The position numbers and the translations under genes were made by a program. 19,608 bases of DNA from JBDTNL01 sp039933785 (GTDB taxonomy: Bacteria; Acidobacteriota; Thermoanaerobaculia; Multivoradales; JAGPDF01): the NCBI GenBank assembly GCA_039933785.1, contig JBDTNL010000072.1, positions 1 through 19,608 of the forward strand, written 5' to 3'. The notes beneath the pieces are model-generated. The model ran no database searches, was not told the DNA's origin, and was given only the letters and a program-made list of their open reading frames with translations. Shown here piece after piece: positions 1 to 8,088 of the stretch (its first letter is position 1; the number at the start of each line of letters is the position of its first letter).

Positions 1-10
1 CAGCGGGCGA

Positions 11-37
11 AAGTAACCTGTCCCCTTTTGCCGTTTT
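11..37 (+). repeat. REP-like intergenic repeat, left copy
   Basis: The motif AAGTAACCTGTCCCCTTTT (11-29) followed by GCCGTTTT recurs downstream of the next gene. Bases 566-584 are its exact reverse complement, and 597-620 repeats it in direct orientation (AACCTGTCCCCTTTT, then TGACGTTTT). The small DUF456 gene is therefore bracketed by copies. The window begins just before this copy, so it may be the right half of a hairpin whose left half lies outside. Short palindromic repeats of this kind are often scattered between genes and moved by RAYT-type transposases. No transposase is visible here, so that link is inference. Confidence 0.65.
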
Positions 38-51
38 GTGTCAGCGCTAGG

Positions 52-540
52 ATGGAGCCCATGCTCGCCGTGTTCTGGATCGTCGGCCTCGCTCTGGTCA
101 TTGCCGGCGTCGTCGGTTGCGTCGTACCGCCGCTCCCCGGGCCGCCGTTGCTCTTTCTGGGATTGCTGTCGGTGGCGGCGGCGGAGCGGTTCACCAAGGT
201 CGGATGGCCGACGTTGGTGGTCCTCGGATTCCTCACCCTCGCTGCGGTCGGGATCGATCTGTTCGCCGGGATCCTCGGCGCTCGACACTTTCGAGCGAGC
301 AAGCTGGCCCTCCTCGGAGCCACACTCGGCGGGCTGGCCGGCATTTTCCTCGGGCTGCCGGGAATCATCCTCGGCCCGTTCGTGGGCGCGGTCGCCGGGG
401 AATGGATCTCACGCCGCGATCTTCGACAGGCCGGCAAGGTTGGAATCGGCACGTGGCTTGGCCTGGTCGCCGGGGCCGCGGCAAAACTAGCTCTCGCAGT
501 CGCGATGCTGGGACTCTTCGCGTTCGCCTACGCGCTCTGA
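52..540 (+). CDS. DUF456 family small integral membrane protein
   Basis: A 162-residue, very hydrophobic protein that matches the DUF456 family, whose molecular function is unknown. It has an N-terminal hydrophobic pair of segments (about 5-22 and 30-45) separated by a proline/glycine turn (PPLPGPPLLFLG, 26-37), a segment at about 53-75, and then the family's Gly-rich part: GARHFRASK (76-84), a glycine-rich membrane stretch at about 86-115 and GEW near 116-118. It ends with another membrane segment (about 133-160). Length is normal for the family. The start is uncertain: ATG at 52 and ATG at 61 are in frame and neither has a convincing ribosome binding site. A TTG at 28 would extend into the upstream repeat and is unlikely. 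The gene stands alone and converges on the large minus-strand operon. Confidence 0.85.
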   Translation: MEPMLAVFWIVGLALVIAGVVGCVVPPLPGPPLLFLGLLSVAAAERFTKVGWPTLVVLGFLTLAAVGIDLFAGILGARHFRASKLALLGATLGGLAGIFLGLPGIILGPFVGAVAGEWISRRDLRQAGKVGIGTWLGLVAGAAAKLALAVAMLGLFAFAYAL

Positions 541-565
541 CCTCATTCAACGAGCACCAGGGACG

Positions 566-615
566 AAAAGGGGACAGGTTACTTTTCCCCGAAACCAACC
601 TGTCCCCTTTTTGAC
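566..615. terminator. Long hairpin between convergent genes, candidate bidirectional terminator
   Basis: AAAAGGGGACAGGTT (566-580) and AACCTGTCCCCTTTT (597-611) form a perfect 15-bp stem around a 16-nt loop. The stem is bounded by A-runs on the left and T-runs on the right, so on either strand the transcript would be a GC-rich hairpin followed by U residues. It sits in the 105-bp gap between the DUF456 stop (540) and the end of the large operon (646), where both units need to terminate. The same sequence also occurs as a repeat at 11-37, so it may be a REP-like element recruited as a terminator. Confidence 0.6.
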
Positions 616-622
616 GTTTTTT
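597..622 (+). repeat. REP-like intergenic repeat, right direct copy
   Basis: AACCTGTCCCCTTTTTGACG followed by TTTTTT repeats the sequence at 15-37 in the same orientation with one extra T and an A/C change. It is also the right arm of the hairpin at 566-611. The two direct copies lie about 585 bp apart and enclose the DUF456 gene. Confidence 0.6.
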
Positions 623-645
623 GGCGGTGGGTGGGGGGGGTGGGG

Positions 646-3600
646 TTAGGGGCGCATGGCGGCCAGGTAGGCCTCCTCGAGGTTGGGTTCGACTTCGAGG
701 CCTGGGGCGGGGTTGTCCTGGTTGGACACGGAGCGCACGCGGACGCCGTCGAGCTCGCGGACTCTGCGCGTGACTTGGTGGCGGTGACTGAAGGCGAGCA
801 AGGCGTCATCCCGCAGGACGGTTTCGTGGACGCGGCCGCGAGCCCGTGCGATGAGATCGGAGACCGGGCCGTCGAAGACCAGCCTTCCGGAGCGCAGGAC
901 CAGCAGACGGCTGGCTATCGCCTCGACGTCGCTCGCGATATGGGTCGAGAGCAGCAGGATGCGTTCTCCCGCCGCGGCGAGCAGAATCTCGCGGAGGCGT
1001 TGACGGGAAGGCAGGTCGAGGCCGGTGGTGGGCTCGTCGACGATGACCAGGTCGGGGGCGCCGAGCATGGCGACTGCGATGCCGAGGCGACGGCGCATGC
1101 CGCCGGAGAAGTCGCGCACGCGCCGCGCGCGATGCTCGCCGAGGCCGATCGCCTGGAGGAGGCGGTCGACCTCGGCGTCGGCTCCTTGCGGGAGCTCGAG
1201 CTCGCGGGTCTGGATCCAGTGGTGCAGGAACTCTTCCGCGGTGAATCCGGGATACGCATTGAAGTCCTGCGGCAGAAACCCGAGGCGTCGGCGATAGGCG
1301 TCCATGGTGTCGGCGTTGAGCGGTGCGTCGAAGCGCGGTCCGCTCAGGCGAATCTGACCGCGTGTGGGCTCGAGCAGGCCGACGAGCATGCGGAGCAGTG
1401 TGGTCTTGCCGGCGCCGTTGGGCCCGAGGAGGCCGGTGATGCCCGGTGAGAGGGTGAAGGAGACGCGGTCAAGGGCGCGGAATCCGCCGGGGTAGGTCTT
1501 CACCAGTCGGCGAGCGGTGAGCGCCAGCGCCGGCGATGCGGCGAGACTGGTGGCAGTGCTCGCGGTGATCTCGATCGGCGCGCCGGTCACGGGAACCGCG
1601 ACCGCTTGGAACAACACTCGTTTCGCCCGGCGTCCGGCGAGCGCGGGCACTAGCAGCACGCCACAGAGGGTTGCCGCCGCCGACGCGATCGCCGCCGTGG
1701 TGAGGGCCGGCGCCCAGGGTTCGCGGGCGGGCGAGGCGCCGGCGGTTGCCAGCGCGAGCGCTGCGGAGGCGGCGAGCAGCGCTGCGGCGACAGGCAGGAG
1801 TCGGGCCGCGCCGCGATGCAGCGAGAACGATCGCGGGTGCGCGGACTGACTGAAGATCGCCGCCGCGAGGGTCATTCCCGGCAGGCTGGCGAGGGCGGCA
1901 GCCATCCACTGGCGCTCGTCTGCCGCGGCACCGGTTAGCGCCAGTACGATAGCCGTCGCGGTGAGCGCAGCGATCGATGGCAAGAGGAGGAGGGGGGTTC
2001 GTCGGCCAGAGTCGCCGGCGAACCGCGCGGCGATCAGGCACCACGCGAGCAGCGTGGTGAGCGCGCCGAGCGCCAGCTTCAGCGTGCGGAGCTCTATCCT
2101 GTAGCGGCCGAGATTGGGACGCGCCAGACTCGAGCCTCCCGGGAGGTGCAAGCTGGCAAGGGCGTTGTCGATGGACTCGCGCCAGGCGCGGCGGACGCGC
2201 TCGTTGCTGCCCGGCAGCTTGAGGGTCATCGGGAGCTCGAAGCGGCCTGCGCGCCGGGGCAGCCGCTCCGCTTCGAGCTCGCTGTCGAGTGTGGCGAGCT
2301 CGGTGGCGGCAATCGGCAGGGCTGGGGAGAGCGGAGTCTCGAGGAGGGCGGTTCGCTGCGGCACCGCGGCTTCGTCGATCGGCTGGCCTGAAGAGGCAAG
2401 AAGCACGTCGAAGTCGCCGGCGAGCGCGATCGGGGAGGCCGGCGTGCTGCGTTCGTGGAGCGCCGCGGCGAGCGCCGCCTGCTGGGGGCCGAAGTGCCCG
2501 CTTGCGGCGGTGGCCGTGACGAGGGGATTGAGTACCAGGCGCGTGGTGACTGCACCCCAACCGGTGTCGATCGAGCGCGGGCGACCGAGGGAATAGATCC
2601 GGGCGCGAATCGTGTCGACGGCTTCGTGGAGCGCCGCTCCACTCTGCGCCGAGATCGTGACTGTATAACTCTCCGCGGTCCAGGGTGAAAAGGGACGCGC
2701 GCTTTCGCCGTCGGGGTCGTTCAGCGCGTCGAGCAACTCGCCCATCGGCTGGCCTCGGTCGAGCGCTCGCGGGCTCACCACGCCGAACGGCAGCGCCCGC
2801 CGCAAGCGCTCGACGAATCGCGCGGCGCGATCCCCGCGCTGATCGCGGCTCACGGCCCAGACGGCGAGGTCGACCCGCGTCGCACGCACCGTGCTCTGGA
2901 TTCGTTCGATACCCTCGACACGGCGAAGCGCACGCTCGAGGACGAGGGTGCGCGCGAGCGCGTCCTCGAGCGTGCCGCCCGCCGGGAGATCGAGCGCGAC
3001 GTCGACGTCGGACGTTGCAGCCAGGGGAGCCCCCTCGACCGGTGAGAGTGTCGAACCGGCGAGCAGCCAGGTGGCACCGGCTAGTGAGACGAAGAACAGG
3101 ATCGCGGTCGCTGGACCGCGTACCGTGCTGCGCAGTATTCGGCGCCCCACTCGCGCCGAGGGCTGTCGTTGAGCTCGATCGCGCAACAGGTTTGCGGTGA
3201 GTGAGCTCGCAAGGAGGGCCGCGGTGAAGATCTGCAGCGTCGGGCGAAGGCGATCTTCGAGCTGGCCGTCGAGGGCGTGAAGCGTCACCAGCATCGCGAG
3301 AACCGCGAGAGGCGGCACAGCGGCCAGCGCGAGCGAGCGGCGGTGCGCGAACGGACCGGCGAGCGCGAGGCTGAGAGCGAGAGCGAAGCAAGCGATCGCC
3401 GCGGTGTCCGGTGCCAGAGGCCAGTCGAACGCCACCATGGCAATGGCCAGGCCGGCGCTCCCCACGAGGAGCATGAGTCCGGCGCGCGCGGCGATGCGAG
3501 AGGCTTCGCGCCAAGAGCGTGCGGCGAGCCTGGACGCCGTCACCAGGAAGAGCAGGATGGCGATCGCCAGCCGGTTTGCCACACCGCGCCAAGCAATCGA

Positions 3601-4605
3601 CTCATCGGTGAGCACGGTGCCGCGGACAGTCGGGGGCAGGAGCGCGCGCAGATTCGACGCCAGCGCGAGCGGCGGCGCATCGGCGAACCGCCGGACAACC
3701 AGCAGCGTGCCGGCCGCGCCGTCGACTCGCACTTGCGGCTCGGCAAGACGGGACCGCGAGGAGATCTCGGCCACATCGGAAAGCGCCACCGCGCCTCCGG
3801 CGGCAGAGACACGCAAGTTCGCGAGCGCGTAAGCCAGCGCACGTGGGTCGAGTGCCTCACTCAACTCGGCGAGCCTCGACGGCGATGGATCGCTCTGCCG
3901 CGCGAGCCTGAGCAAGCCTGAATCAACACTACGCGGCGAGAAGGCGCCGGCCAGCCCTGCCCTGGCTTCGTGCGCCACGTCGTCCATTCCCGGACGCAGA
4001 TGGACGACGACGTCCTGACGCCAGTGCGGTTGCACCTCGACCGATCGCACACCGGGCACGGTCGCCATGGAGTTGGCGATCGAGTGCCAAGCCGCGGTGG
4101 CGGACACGGGGTCGGGGTCGGCCCCACTCCGATCGAAGAGACTCGGCACCTCGGGCAGGAAACAGCTCCAGGTGACGGGCCCGGACTCACCTTCGGGACT
4201 GACGGCGAGTCGCGAGCCTTCGGGCAGCGTCGCGGCGAGCGGCCGCAGCGCGATATCGAGGCGTTCGGCTGCAGCCTCGGGCTCGCTGCCCGGAGCGAGC
4301 GCCACCCGCACGTGGCCGGCGCTACGCAAACCTTCGGCTCGCACTTCGACTGCGCCCGGCACGCCCTGCGCAGCGGCCTCGATCGCGCCGAGCCAGCGCC
4401 GACCGACTTCGCCCGGCGGTGTCGAGCCTGGGAGTTGCAGCGTGATCAAGACGGCGTGGGGGGAGGACATCCCGGAGAGCGTCCAGCGTAAGTGCGACGT
4501 CGCGACGAGTCCCGCCACGACGAGCAGACCGGCGAGAACGAGCCGCAGGTAGATTCCGGATCGGGTTGGGTGTTCGGTCATTGAGGGCTGAGGCTCGGCG
4601 GTCAC
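646..4605 (-). CDS. RND-type permease fused to a C-terminal ABC ATPase
   Basis: A 1319-residue fusion. Residues 1-990 follow the RND plan: TM1 (about 18-37), a first periplasmic head (38-340), TM2-6 (about 343-475), TM7 (about 498-517), a second head (518-840), and TM8-12 (about 841-990). After a short linker, residues 1027-1319 form a complete ABC ATPase: Walker A GPNGAGKTT (1061-1069), Q-loop FLPQDF (1110-1115), signature FSGGM (1166-1170), Walker B DLVIVDEP (1185-1192) and H-loop STH (1220-1222). TM4 (LALSLALAGPF, about 408-418) lacks the paired Asp of proton-driven RND pumps, so ATP rather than proton flux may power it. It is the last gene of the operon. The GTG start overlaps the previous stop as GTGA; an alternative ATG lies eight codons downstream at 4581. 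The ATPase part closely resembles the ATPase at 10856-11809. Seen: motifs and fusion. Inferred: efflux or extraction of an envelope substrate. Confidence 0.85.
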   Translation of the reverse strand: MTAEPQPSMTEHPTRSGIYLRLVLAGLLVVAGLVATSHLRWTLSGMSSPHAVLITLQLPGSTPPGEVGRRWLGAIEAAAQGVPGAVEVRAEGLRSAGHVRVALAPGSEPEAAAERLDIALRPLAATLPEGSRLAVSPEGESGPVTWSCFLPEVPSLFDRSGADPDPVSATAAWHSIANSMATVPGVRSVEVQPHWRQDVVVHLRPGMDDVAHEARAGLAGAFSPRSVDSGLLRLARQSDPSPSRLAELSEALDPRALAYALANLRVSAAGGAVALSDVAEISSRSRLAEPQVRVDGAAGTLLVVRRFADAPPLALASNLRALLPPTVRGTVLTDESIAWRGVANRLAIAILLFLVTASRLAARSWREASRIAARAGLMLLVGSAGLAIAMVAFDWPLAPDTAAIACFALALSLALAGPFAHRRSLALAAVPPLAVLAMLVTLHALDGQLEDRLRPTLQIFTAALLASSLTANLLRDRAQRQPSARVGRRILRSTVRGPATAILFFVSLAGATWLLAGSTLSPVEGAPLAATSDVDVALDLPAGGTLEDALARTLVLERALRRVEGIERIQSTVRATRVDLAVWAVSRDQRGDRAARFVERLRRALPFGVVSPRALDRGQPMGELLDALNDPDGESARPFSPWTAESYTVTISAQSGAALHEAVDTIRARIYSLGRPRSIDTGWGAVTTRLVLNPLVTATAASGHFGPQQAALAAALHERSTPASPIALAGDFDVLLASSGQPIDEAAVPQRTALLETPLSPALPIAATELATLDSELEAERLPRRAGRFELPMTLKLPGSNERVRRAWRESIDNALASLHLPGGSSLARPNLGRYRIELRTLKLALGALTTLLAWCLIAARFAGDSGRRTPLLLLPSIAALTATAIVLALTGAAADERQWMAAALASLPGMTLAAAIFSQSAHPRSFSLHRGAARLLPVAAALLAASAALALATAGASPAREPWAPALTTAAIASAAATLCGVLLVPALAGRRAKRVLFQAVAVPVTGAPIEITASTATSLAASPALALTARRLVKTYPGGFRALDRVSFTLSPGITGLLGPNGAGKTTLLRMLVGLLEPTRGQIRLSGPRFDAPLNADTMDAYRRRLGFLPQDFNAYPGFTAEEFLHHWIQTRELELPQGADAEVDRLLQAIGLGEHRARRVRDFSGGMRRRLGIAVAMLGAPDLVIVDEPTTGLDLPSRQRLREILLAAAGERILLLSTHIASDVEAIASRLLVLRSGRLVFDGPVSDLIARARGRVHETVLRDDALLAFSHRHQVTRRVRELDGVRVRSVSNQDNPAPGLEVEPNLEEAYLAAMRP

Positions 4606-6299
4606 TCGGTCGCGGGCGAGGTCTCGACCTCGGCCCGCTCGGCTGGGCCGAGAACGAGGGCTTGCACGATGCGTTGGGCCGCGTCCGACTGGGCGAAGCT
4701 CAGGCGACGAGCGGGCCAGCCGTCCCAGCGCAGGGTGGGAGCCTCATCGCTCGACTCGGCGGCGAGATCGCCGAGGGCTCCGAGCGGCACGGCCGAGTGG
4801 GCAAAGATCGGCCGCACGGGTAGGAGCTCGGTCCTTGGAACGGTGGTCGCCAAGAGCTCGAGCTGGCTCGCGATGCCGGGGATTTCGACCTGGCCGCATT
4901 CGCGCCGGCCGAAGGCGGCGTCCAGATCGCCCTCGATCGCGGCGCGCTCGGCAGAGCCAAGATCGGCGCGCAGGCGAAGCACCCGGCGCGCTTCTGGCGG
5001 TGAATCGCGAAGCTCCGTCAGCATCTCGTGCGCCTCGGCGATGCGCACCCGCGCGAGCAGCGCCCGCAATCGCAGCGGATCGGGAGCGGATAGCCAGAGG
5101 ACCTTGCCGCTCTGCGCCGGCCGGGTGCGGAGTCCATGCTGCGCCAGCGAGTCCGCCGCCGCGCCGCGTGCGATCGCGCTCGCTAGCCACAACCGGCCGC
5201 GCCATTGCGAGCGGTCATGGAAAACCGCGGCATAGGTCGTGGCATGTCGACGCGCATCGAAGACCCACAGGCTCCAACTCTCCCGCGCCAACTCTCCGGG
5301 TACTGCGCGTAGCGCCACGGCGGCGGTCTCTGGCGAGGGAGTGCTCGAGAGCGTTTCGTAGGCGAGCTCCGAGGCGAGGTCGACCGCGCGGGTCAAGATC
5401 CGCAGCGGACGCGGGAGAGAGATGCGGCCGATCGTGGCCATCGATCGGCTGACGACACTGGGCGCGCCAAAGACTCGAACCAGCACCGCGGCCTCGGAGC
5501 CCACTCGAAAGGCAGTCCCGTCGCTTGCGGCGGAGATCTCGATTCGCGCCAAGTCGGTCAGCAGGGTGAATCGCCCGGAGACCGGATCACCGCTCGGAAT
5601 CTGCACCGCGGCGAGCTCGGCGAGCGAGCGAATGCGCTCGCGGACCACCAGGGGGCGAAGTGTGGCGCCGTCGCGTATGCGACCCGCGTCCTGCTCGACG
5701 CCGAGCGCGCAGAGACGCGCCGCGAGCTCGCCGGCGGTGAGGTCGTGAGCCATGAGGTCGGCGGCGCGCGGCTCGACCGAGGCGCCAAGCCGCATTGCGC
5801 CGTAGATCTCGACCCGCGTGACTCGATCGATGGCTTGGAGCGCCGGTGCCAGCGTGCCGAGCGCCAGGGAACTCGCCGCGACGACGTCACCGCCAACGAT
5901 GGCGACGTCGAGCTCCGCCGGAGATCCCGACGCTCCCGGATCGGCGACCAGGCTCTGCAGATTCGCGCCGCTTCGCCCCGCGGCCAGGCGCCGACGAGTG
6001 CCGAGCAGCGCGGTGTTCTCGTCGACGTCGGTCAGCACTTCGAGGCGCGCTTCGCCGGCCTCGGTAGTACTGAGCACCGAGCGCACCGCAGACCATCCAC
6101 GCAGGATTTCCTCGGCCGGGATCGTCGTGCTCTGCAAGACCGCCTCGCGCCCCTGCCCCGGCGCGGTCAGGACGATTGCGACGCGCACTCGGTCGGGAGC
6201 GATCCAACGACGGATCCAGTCGCGAGCCGCAGTGGAGAACAGCAAGCCCGCACCCGCGCCCGCGACCACCAGCAGGCCAAGCCCGCGCGATCGCGTCAT
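4602..6299 (-). CDS. Single-pass RND periplasmic head protein lacking the membrane pore
   Basis: A 565-residue protein with one N-terminal membrane anchor (about 6-23) and a long predicted periplasmic part. Residues 37-135 resemble the RND PN1 fold (VLTAPGQGREAVLQSTTIP near 43-61). Residues 145-275 carry the typical head pattern with a paired-helix region, RVTRVEIYGAMR (159-170) and AADLMAHDLTAGELAARL (179-196). Residues about 397-545 look like the second head of the downstream RND protein. TM2-12 are absent, with no hydrophobic stretches at the expected places. The ATG overlaps the stop of the adaptor gene (ATGA), and its own stop overlaps the GTG of the RND-ABC gene. Family knowledge: RND pumps are trimers of full-length protomers. 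I infer that this is a head-only partner which completes a hetero-oligomeric funnel. Alternatively it is a degenerate duplicate, although its intact 1.7-kb frame argues against that. Confidence 0.7.
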   Translation of the reverse strand: MTRSRGLGLLVVAGAGAGLLFSTAARDWIRRWIAPDRVRVAIVLTAPGQGREAVLQSTTIPAEEILRGWSAVRSVLSTTEAGEARLEVLTDVDENTALLGTRRRLAAGRSGANLQSLVADPGASGSPAELDVAIVGGDVVAASSLALGTLAPALQAIDRVTRVEIYGAMRLGASVEPRAADLMAHDLTAGELAARLCALGVEQDAGRIRDGATLRPLVVRERIRSLAELAAVQIPSGDPVSGRFTLLTDLARIEISAASDGTAFRVGSEAAVLVRVFGAPSVVSRSMATIGRISLPRPLRILTRAVDLASELAYETLSSTPSPETAAVALRAVPGELARESWSLWVFDARRHATTYAAVFHDRSQWRGRLWLASAIARGAAADSLAQHGLRTRPAQSGKVLWLSAPDPLRLRALLARVRIAEAHEMLTELRDSPPEARRVLRLRADLGSAERAAIEGDLDAAFGRRECGQVEIPGIASQLELLATTVPRTELLPVRPIFAHSAVPLGALGDLAAESSDEAPTLRWDGWPARRLSFAQSDAAQRIVQALVLGPAERAEVETSPATE

Positions 6300-7390
6300 C
6301 CCGCGCCGCCCGCTTGGACTTTCTCCTCGACGACTGCCGCACCGGGTTGCAGGAACGCCGCCCCCGAGATCACCACGCGATCGCCAGGGAAGAGGCCGCG
6401 CACCACCTCGACTTTGCCCGAGCCGCGCGCTCCGAGCTCGACGCTACGGCGCGCCGCGCGAGGCCGATCGGAACCGGGATCGACCACCCACACGGCGGCA
6501 CTTCCCGCGCCCGTCACCACGGATTCCTCGGGTACGGAGAGCACGGAGCTGCGGCGGTCGCGTTGAACCTCGAGCACGACTCCAGTGCCCGGCGGAGGGA
6601 GCGACGCGGAGGCCGCCGCGCCGCCGGCGCTCCACTGAGCGATCACACGCACCGTGCCGCCATCGACGACCGGCGCGATCTCGGTCAGCGTCGCGGATCC
6701 GCTGCCGGCGAGCAGCGTGACGCCATCCGATGCGAGAACCCGCACGGCGAGGCCGGGACGGAGCAGATCTCGATCCGCGGCGGCCGCGATCGCCTCGATG
6801 CGCGGTCGTCCCGCGAGCGCGATCTCTGCCAGCACGCCGCCGCTGGCGATCTCACTGCCGGGCGGATGGACGCGCTCGACGATCAGGGTGCCGCTCGATG
6901 GAGCGCGAATCTGCAGGCGAGCGGCCTCCGCCTGCGCGTTGGCCAAACGGAGCCGCGCTCCTTCGGCCTCGACCTCCGCGTGTTGCAGGTCCGCGTGCGG
7001 CAGGACGCCGAGCTCGGCGCCGCGGCGGACACGGGCAAGGTCCTCCTCGGCACCGCGCGTGCCCAAGCGCGCCTCTTCGACCCGGCCGCGCGCCGTGACG
7101 CTGTCGACCGTTGCAAGGAGCTCGCCCTTCTGGACCAGCGAGCCGGTCGTAAGTCCCGAGGCGAAGCGTGCAGGGTACGAGAGGGTGCCTTCGGCGGTGA
7201 CGGTGACCGATGTTCGCCCGGCCGCCGCGAGGGTGCCCAGCAGGGTGACGGTGGGCTGAAAATCGGCGCGCGCCAACACGGTCGTGCGCACCGGGAGGGG
7301 CGGATCTTCGCCCTTCGGAGCCGGAGGCGCGCAAGCCTGCGCTGGGATGAGAACGAGCGCGATCATGGCCAGAGCGAATCGCTTGGGCAT
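6296..7390 (-). CDS. HlyD/RND-type periplasmic adaptor, probable lipoprotein
   Basis: A 364-residue membrane-fusion (adaptor) protein. The N-terminus has a basic start (MPKR), a hydrophobic stretch and PAQAC with Cys20. The lipobox is non-canonical because -3 is Ala, so lipidation is likely but not certain. The order is a lipoyl half (about 62-96), a short alpha-hairpin (about 100-155), the second lipoyl half with RAPSSGTL (162-169), a beta-barrel (about 195-275) and a membrane-proximal domain with GLFPGDRVVISG (332-343). Such adaptors join an inner-membrane RND or MacB-type pump to a TolC-like channel. ATG 7390 is chosen because GAGG (7398-7401) lies 7 nt upstream and the signal peptide then starts correctly. 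An in-frame ATG at 7429 overlaps the previous stop as ATGA and would add 13 residues. The short hairpin (about 55 residues) resembles RND adaptors more than long HlyD types. Confidence 0.9.
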   Translation of the reverse strand: MPKRFALAMIALVLIPAQACAPPAPKGEDPPLPVRTTVLARADFQPTVTLLGTLAAAGRTSVTVTAEGTLSYPARFASGLTTGSLVQKGELLATVDSVTARGRVEEARLGTRGAEEDLARVRRGAELGVLPHADLQHAEVEAEGARLRLANAQAEAARLQIRAPSSGTLIVERVHPPGSEIASGGVLAEIALAGRPRIEAIAAAADRDLLRPGLAVRVLASDGVTLLAGSGSATLTEIAPVVDGGTVRVIAQWSAGGAAASASLPPPGTGVVLEVQRDRRSSVLSVPEESVVTGAGSAAVWVVDPGSDRPRAARRSVELGARGSGKVEVVRGLFPGDRVVISGAAFLQPGAAVVEEKVQAGGAG

Positions 7391-7397
7391 GGAGAAT

Positions 7398-7401
7398 CCT
7401 C
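7398..7401 (-). promoter_or_regulatory. Ribosome binding site deciding the adaptor start
   Basis: GAGG on the minus strand lies 7 nt before ATG 7390. It is the reason for preferring this start over the overlapping ATG at 7429, which has no comparable site. Confidence 0.55.
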
Positions 7402-7425
7402 GGAGTGTTCTCTTGAAAGGAGAGC

Positions 7426-8088
7426 TCATCGCAAGAGCAGCTCGGCGCGCGCCAGGCGACGGCGCGCGGCGAGCAGCAGGACGGTCGAGGCCGCAGCGAG
7501 AACCACAACGTTGGCGAGTAGACCGAGGCCGGTCTCGGCGCCCGGGAGCCAAGAGTTGCCGCCGGCGGCGGTACGCGGGATCGTCGGCGCCTCGAGAAAC
7601 CAGGGTCCGAGCCCAACCGCGGTGACCAGCGTCGCGATCCCGACCGCGCCCGCGGTTTCGAGGCGGGCCGCCCAGAAGAGCGACGCACAGACGACCAGCG
7701 CCACCACCGCGGCGGAATGGGCGAGCGCCGGCAGCAGTGCGAACGCGACATCGGTGCCGAGCCAGATCGTGGCGATGGCGACCCACGACTGCAGGAGCAT
7801 CACCGCGCCGACGAGAAAGGCGCGCAGCTGCAGGTGGCGAGTGGCGCCGGGCACACTGAGCAGCAGATCGAGGCTGCCGGCATCGCGCTCGAGCGCCACC
7901 AGATCGGAGAGCGCGGGGATTCCCAGCAGGAGCGCCGGCGCGATGGCGACGAAGACGTAGCCCGCGCTGGCGCTGTCTCGGGAACTGACCAGGGCGTCAA
8001 ACCACCCGCTGACCAAGAGCACGGCGTCGGCGACCAAGAACAGCACCCAGCGCCCGCCGAGCTGCAGGCGAAGCAGAGCGGCGATCAC
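7426..8088 (-). CDS. Small ABC-2 type permease
   Basis: A 220-residue membrane protein with six predicted helices (about 13-30, 44-61, 88-108, 117-140, 146-163 and 184-207). After TM2 it has the ABC-2 coupling-helix pattern ERDAGSLDLLLSVPGATR (67-84), which contacts the ATPase in this superfamily. The start is taken as GTG 8088, whose GTGA overlaps the stop of the preceding gene. A longer frame from 8121 would run into that gene. It follows the large permease with the M1-like domain, so it is probably the second half of a heterodimeric permease. Its ATPase could be the protein at 10856-11809, the ATPase domain fused to the RND protein, or one of each. Substrate unknown. Confidence 0.8.
   Translation of the reverse strand: MIAALLRLQLGGRWVLFLVADAVLLVSGWFDALVSSRDSASAGYVFVAIAPALLLGIPALSDLVALERDAGSLDLLLSVPGATRHLQLRAFLVGAVMLLQSWVAIATIWLGTDVAFALLPALAHSAAVVALVVCASLFWAARLETAGAVGIATLVTAVGLGPWFLEAPTIPRTAAGGNSWLPGAETGLGLLANVVVLAAASTVLLLAARRRLARAELLLR

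Noticed and set aside
1520..1640. The RND-ABC fusion as a frameshift or misjoin artefact
   Set aside because: The linker is in frame, lacks stops, has the same base composition as its surroundings, and the ATPase has no own start with a ribosome binding site. It cannot be excluded fully without other genomes, so a check is listed.
1469..3592. A 707-codon open frame on the minus strand in another phase
   Set aside because: It lies wholly inside the RND-ABC gene, its translation is Arg/Pro-rich without recognisable motifs, and it would need to overlap a gene with strong family features.
7391..7786. An upstream extension of the adaptor reading frame to 496 residues
   Set aside because: It would overlap most of the small permease gene, and the extra residues are Arg-rich and would bury the signal peptide. 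GAGG before ATG 7390 supports the shorter form.
6176..7960. A 594-codon open frame on the + strand
   Set aside because: It is antisense to the adaptor and permease genes, has a low-complexity Arg/Ala/Gly-rich translation with no domain, and results from the high GC content. The minus-strand genes show clear families and coupled starts.
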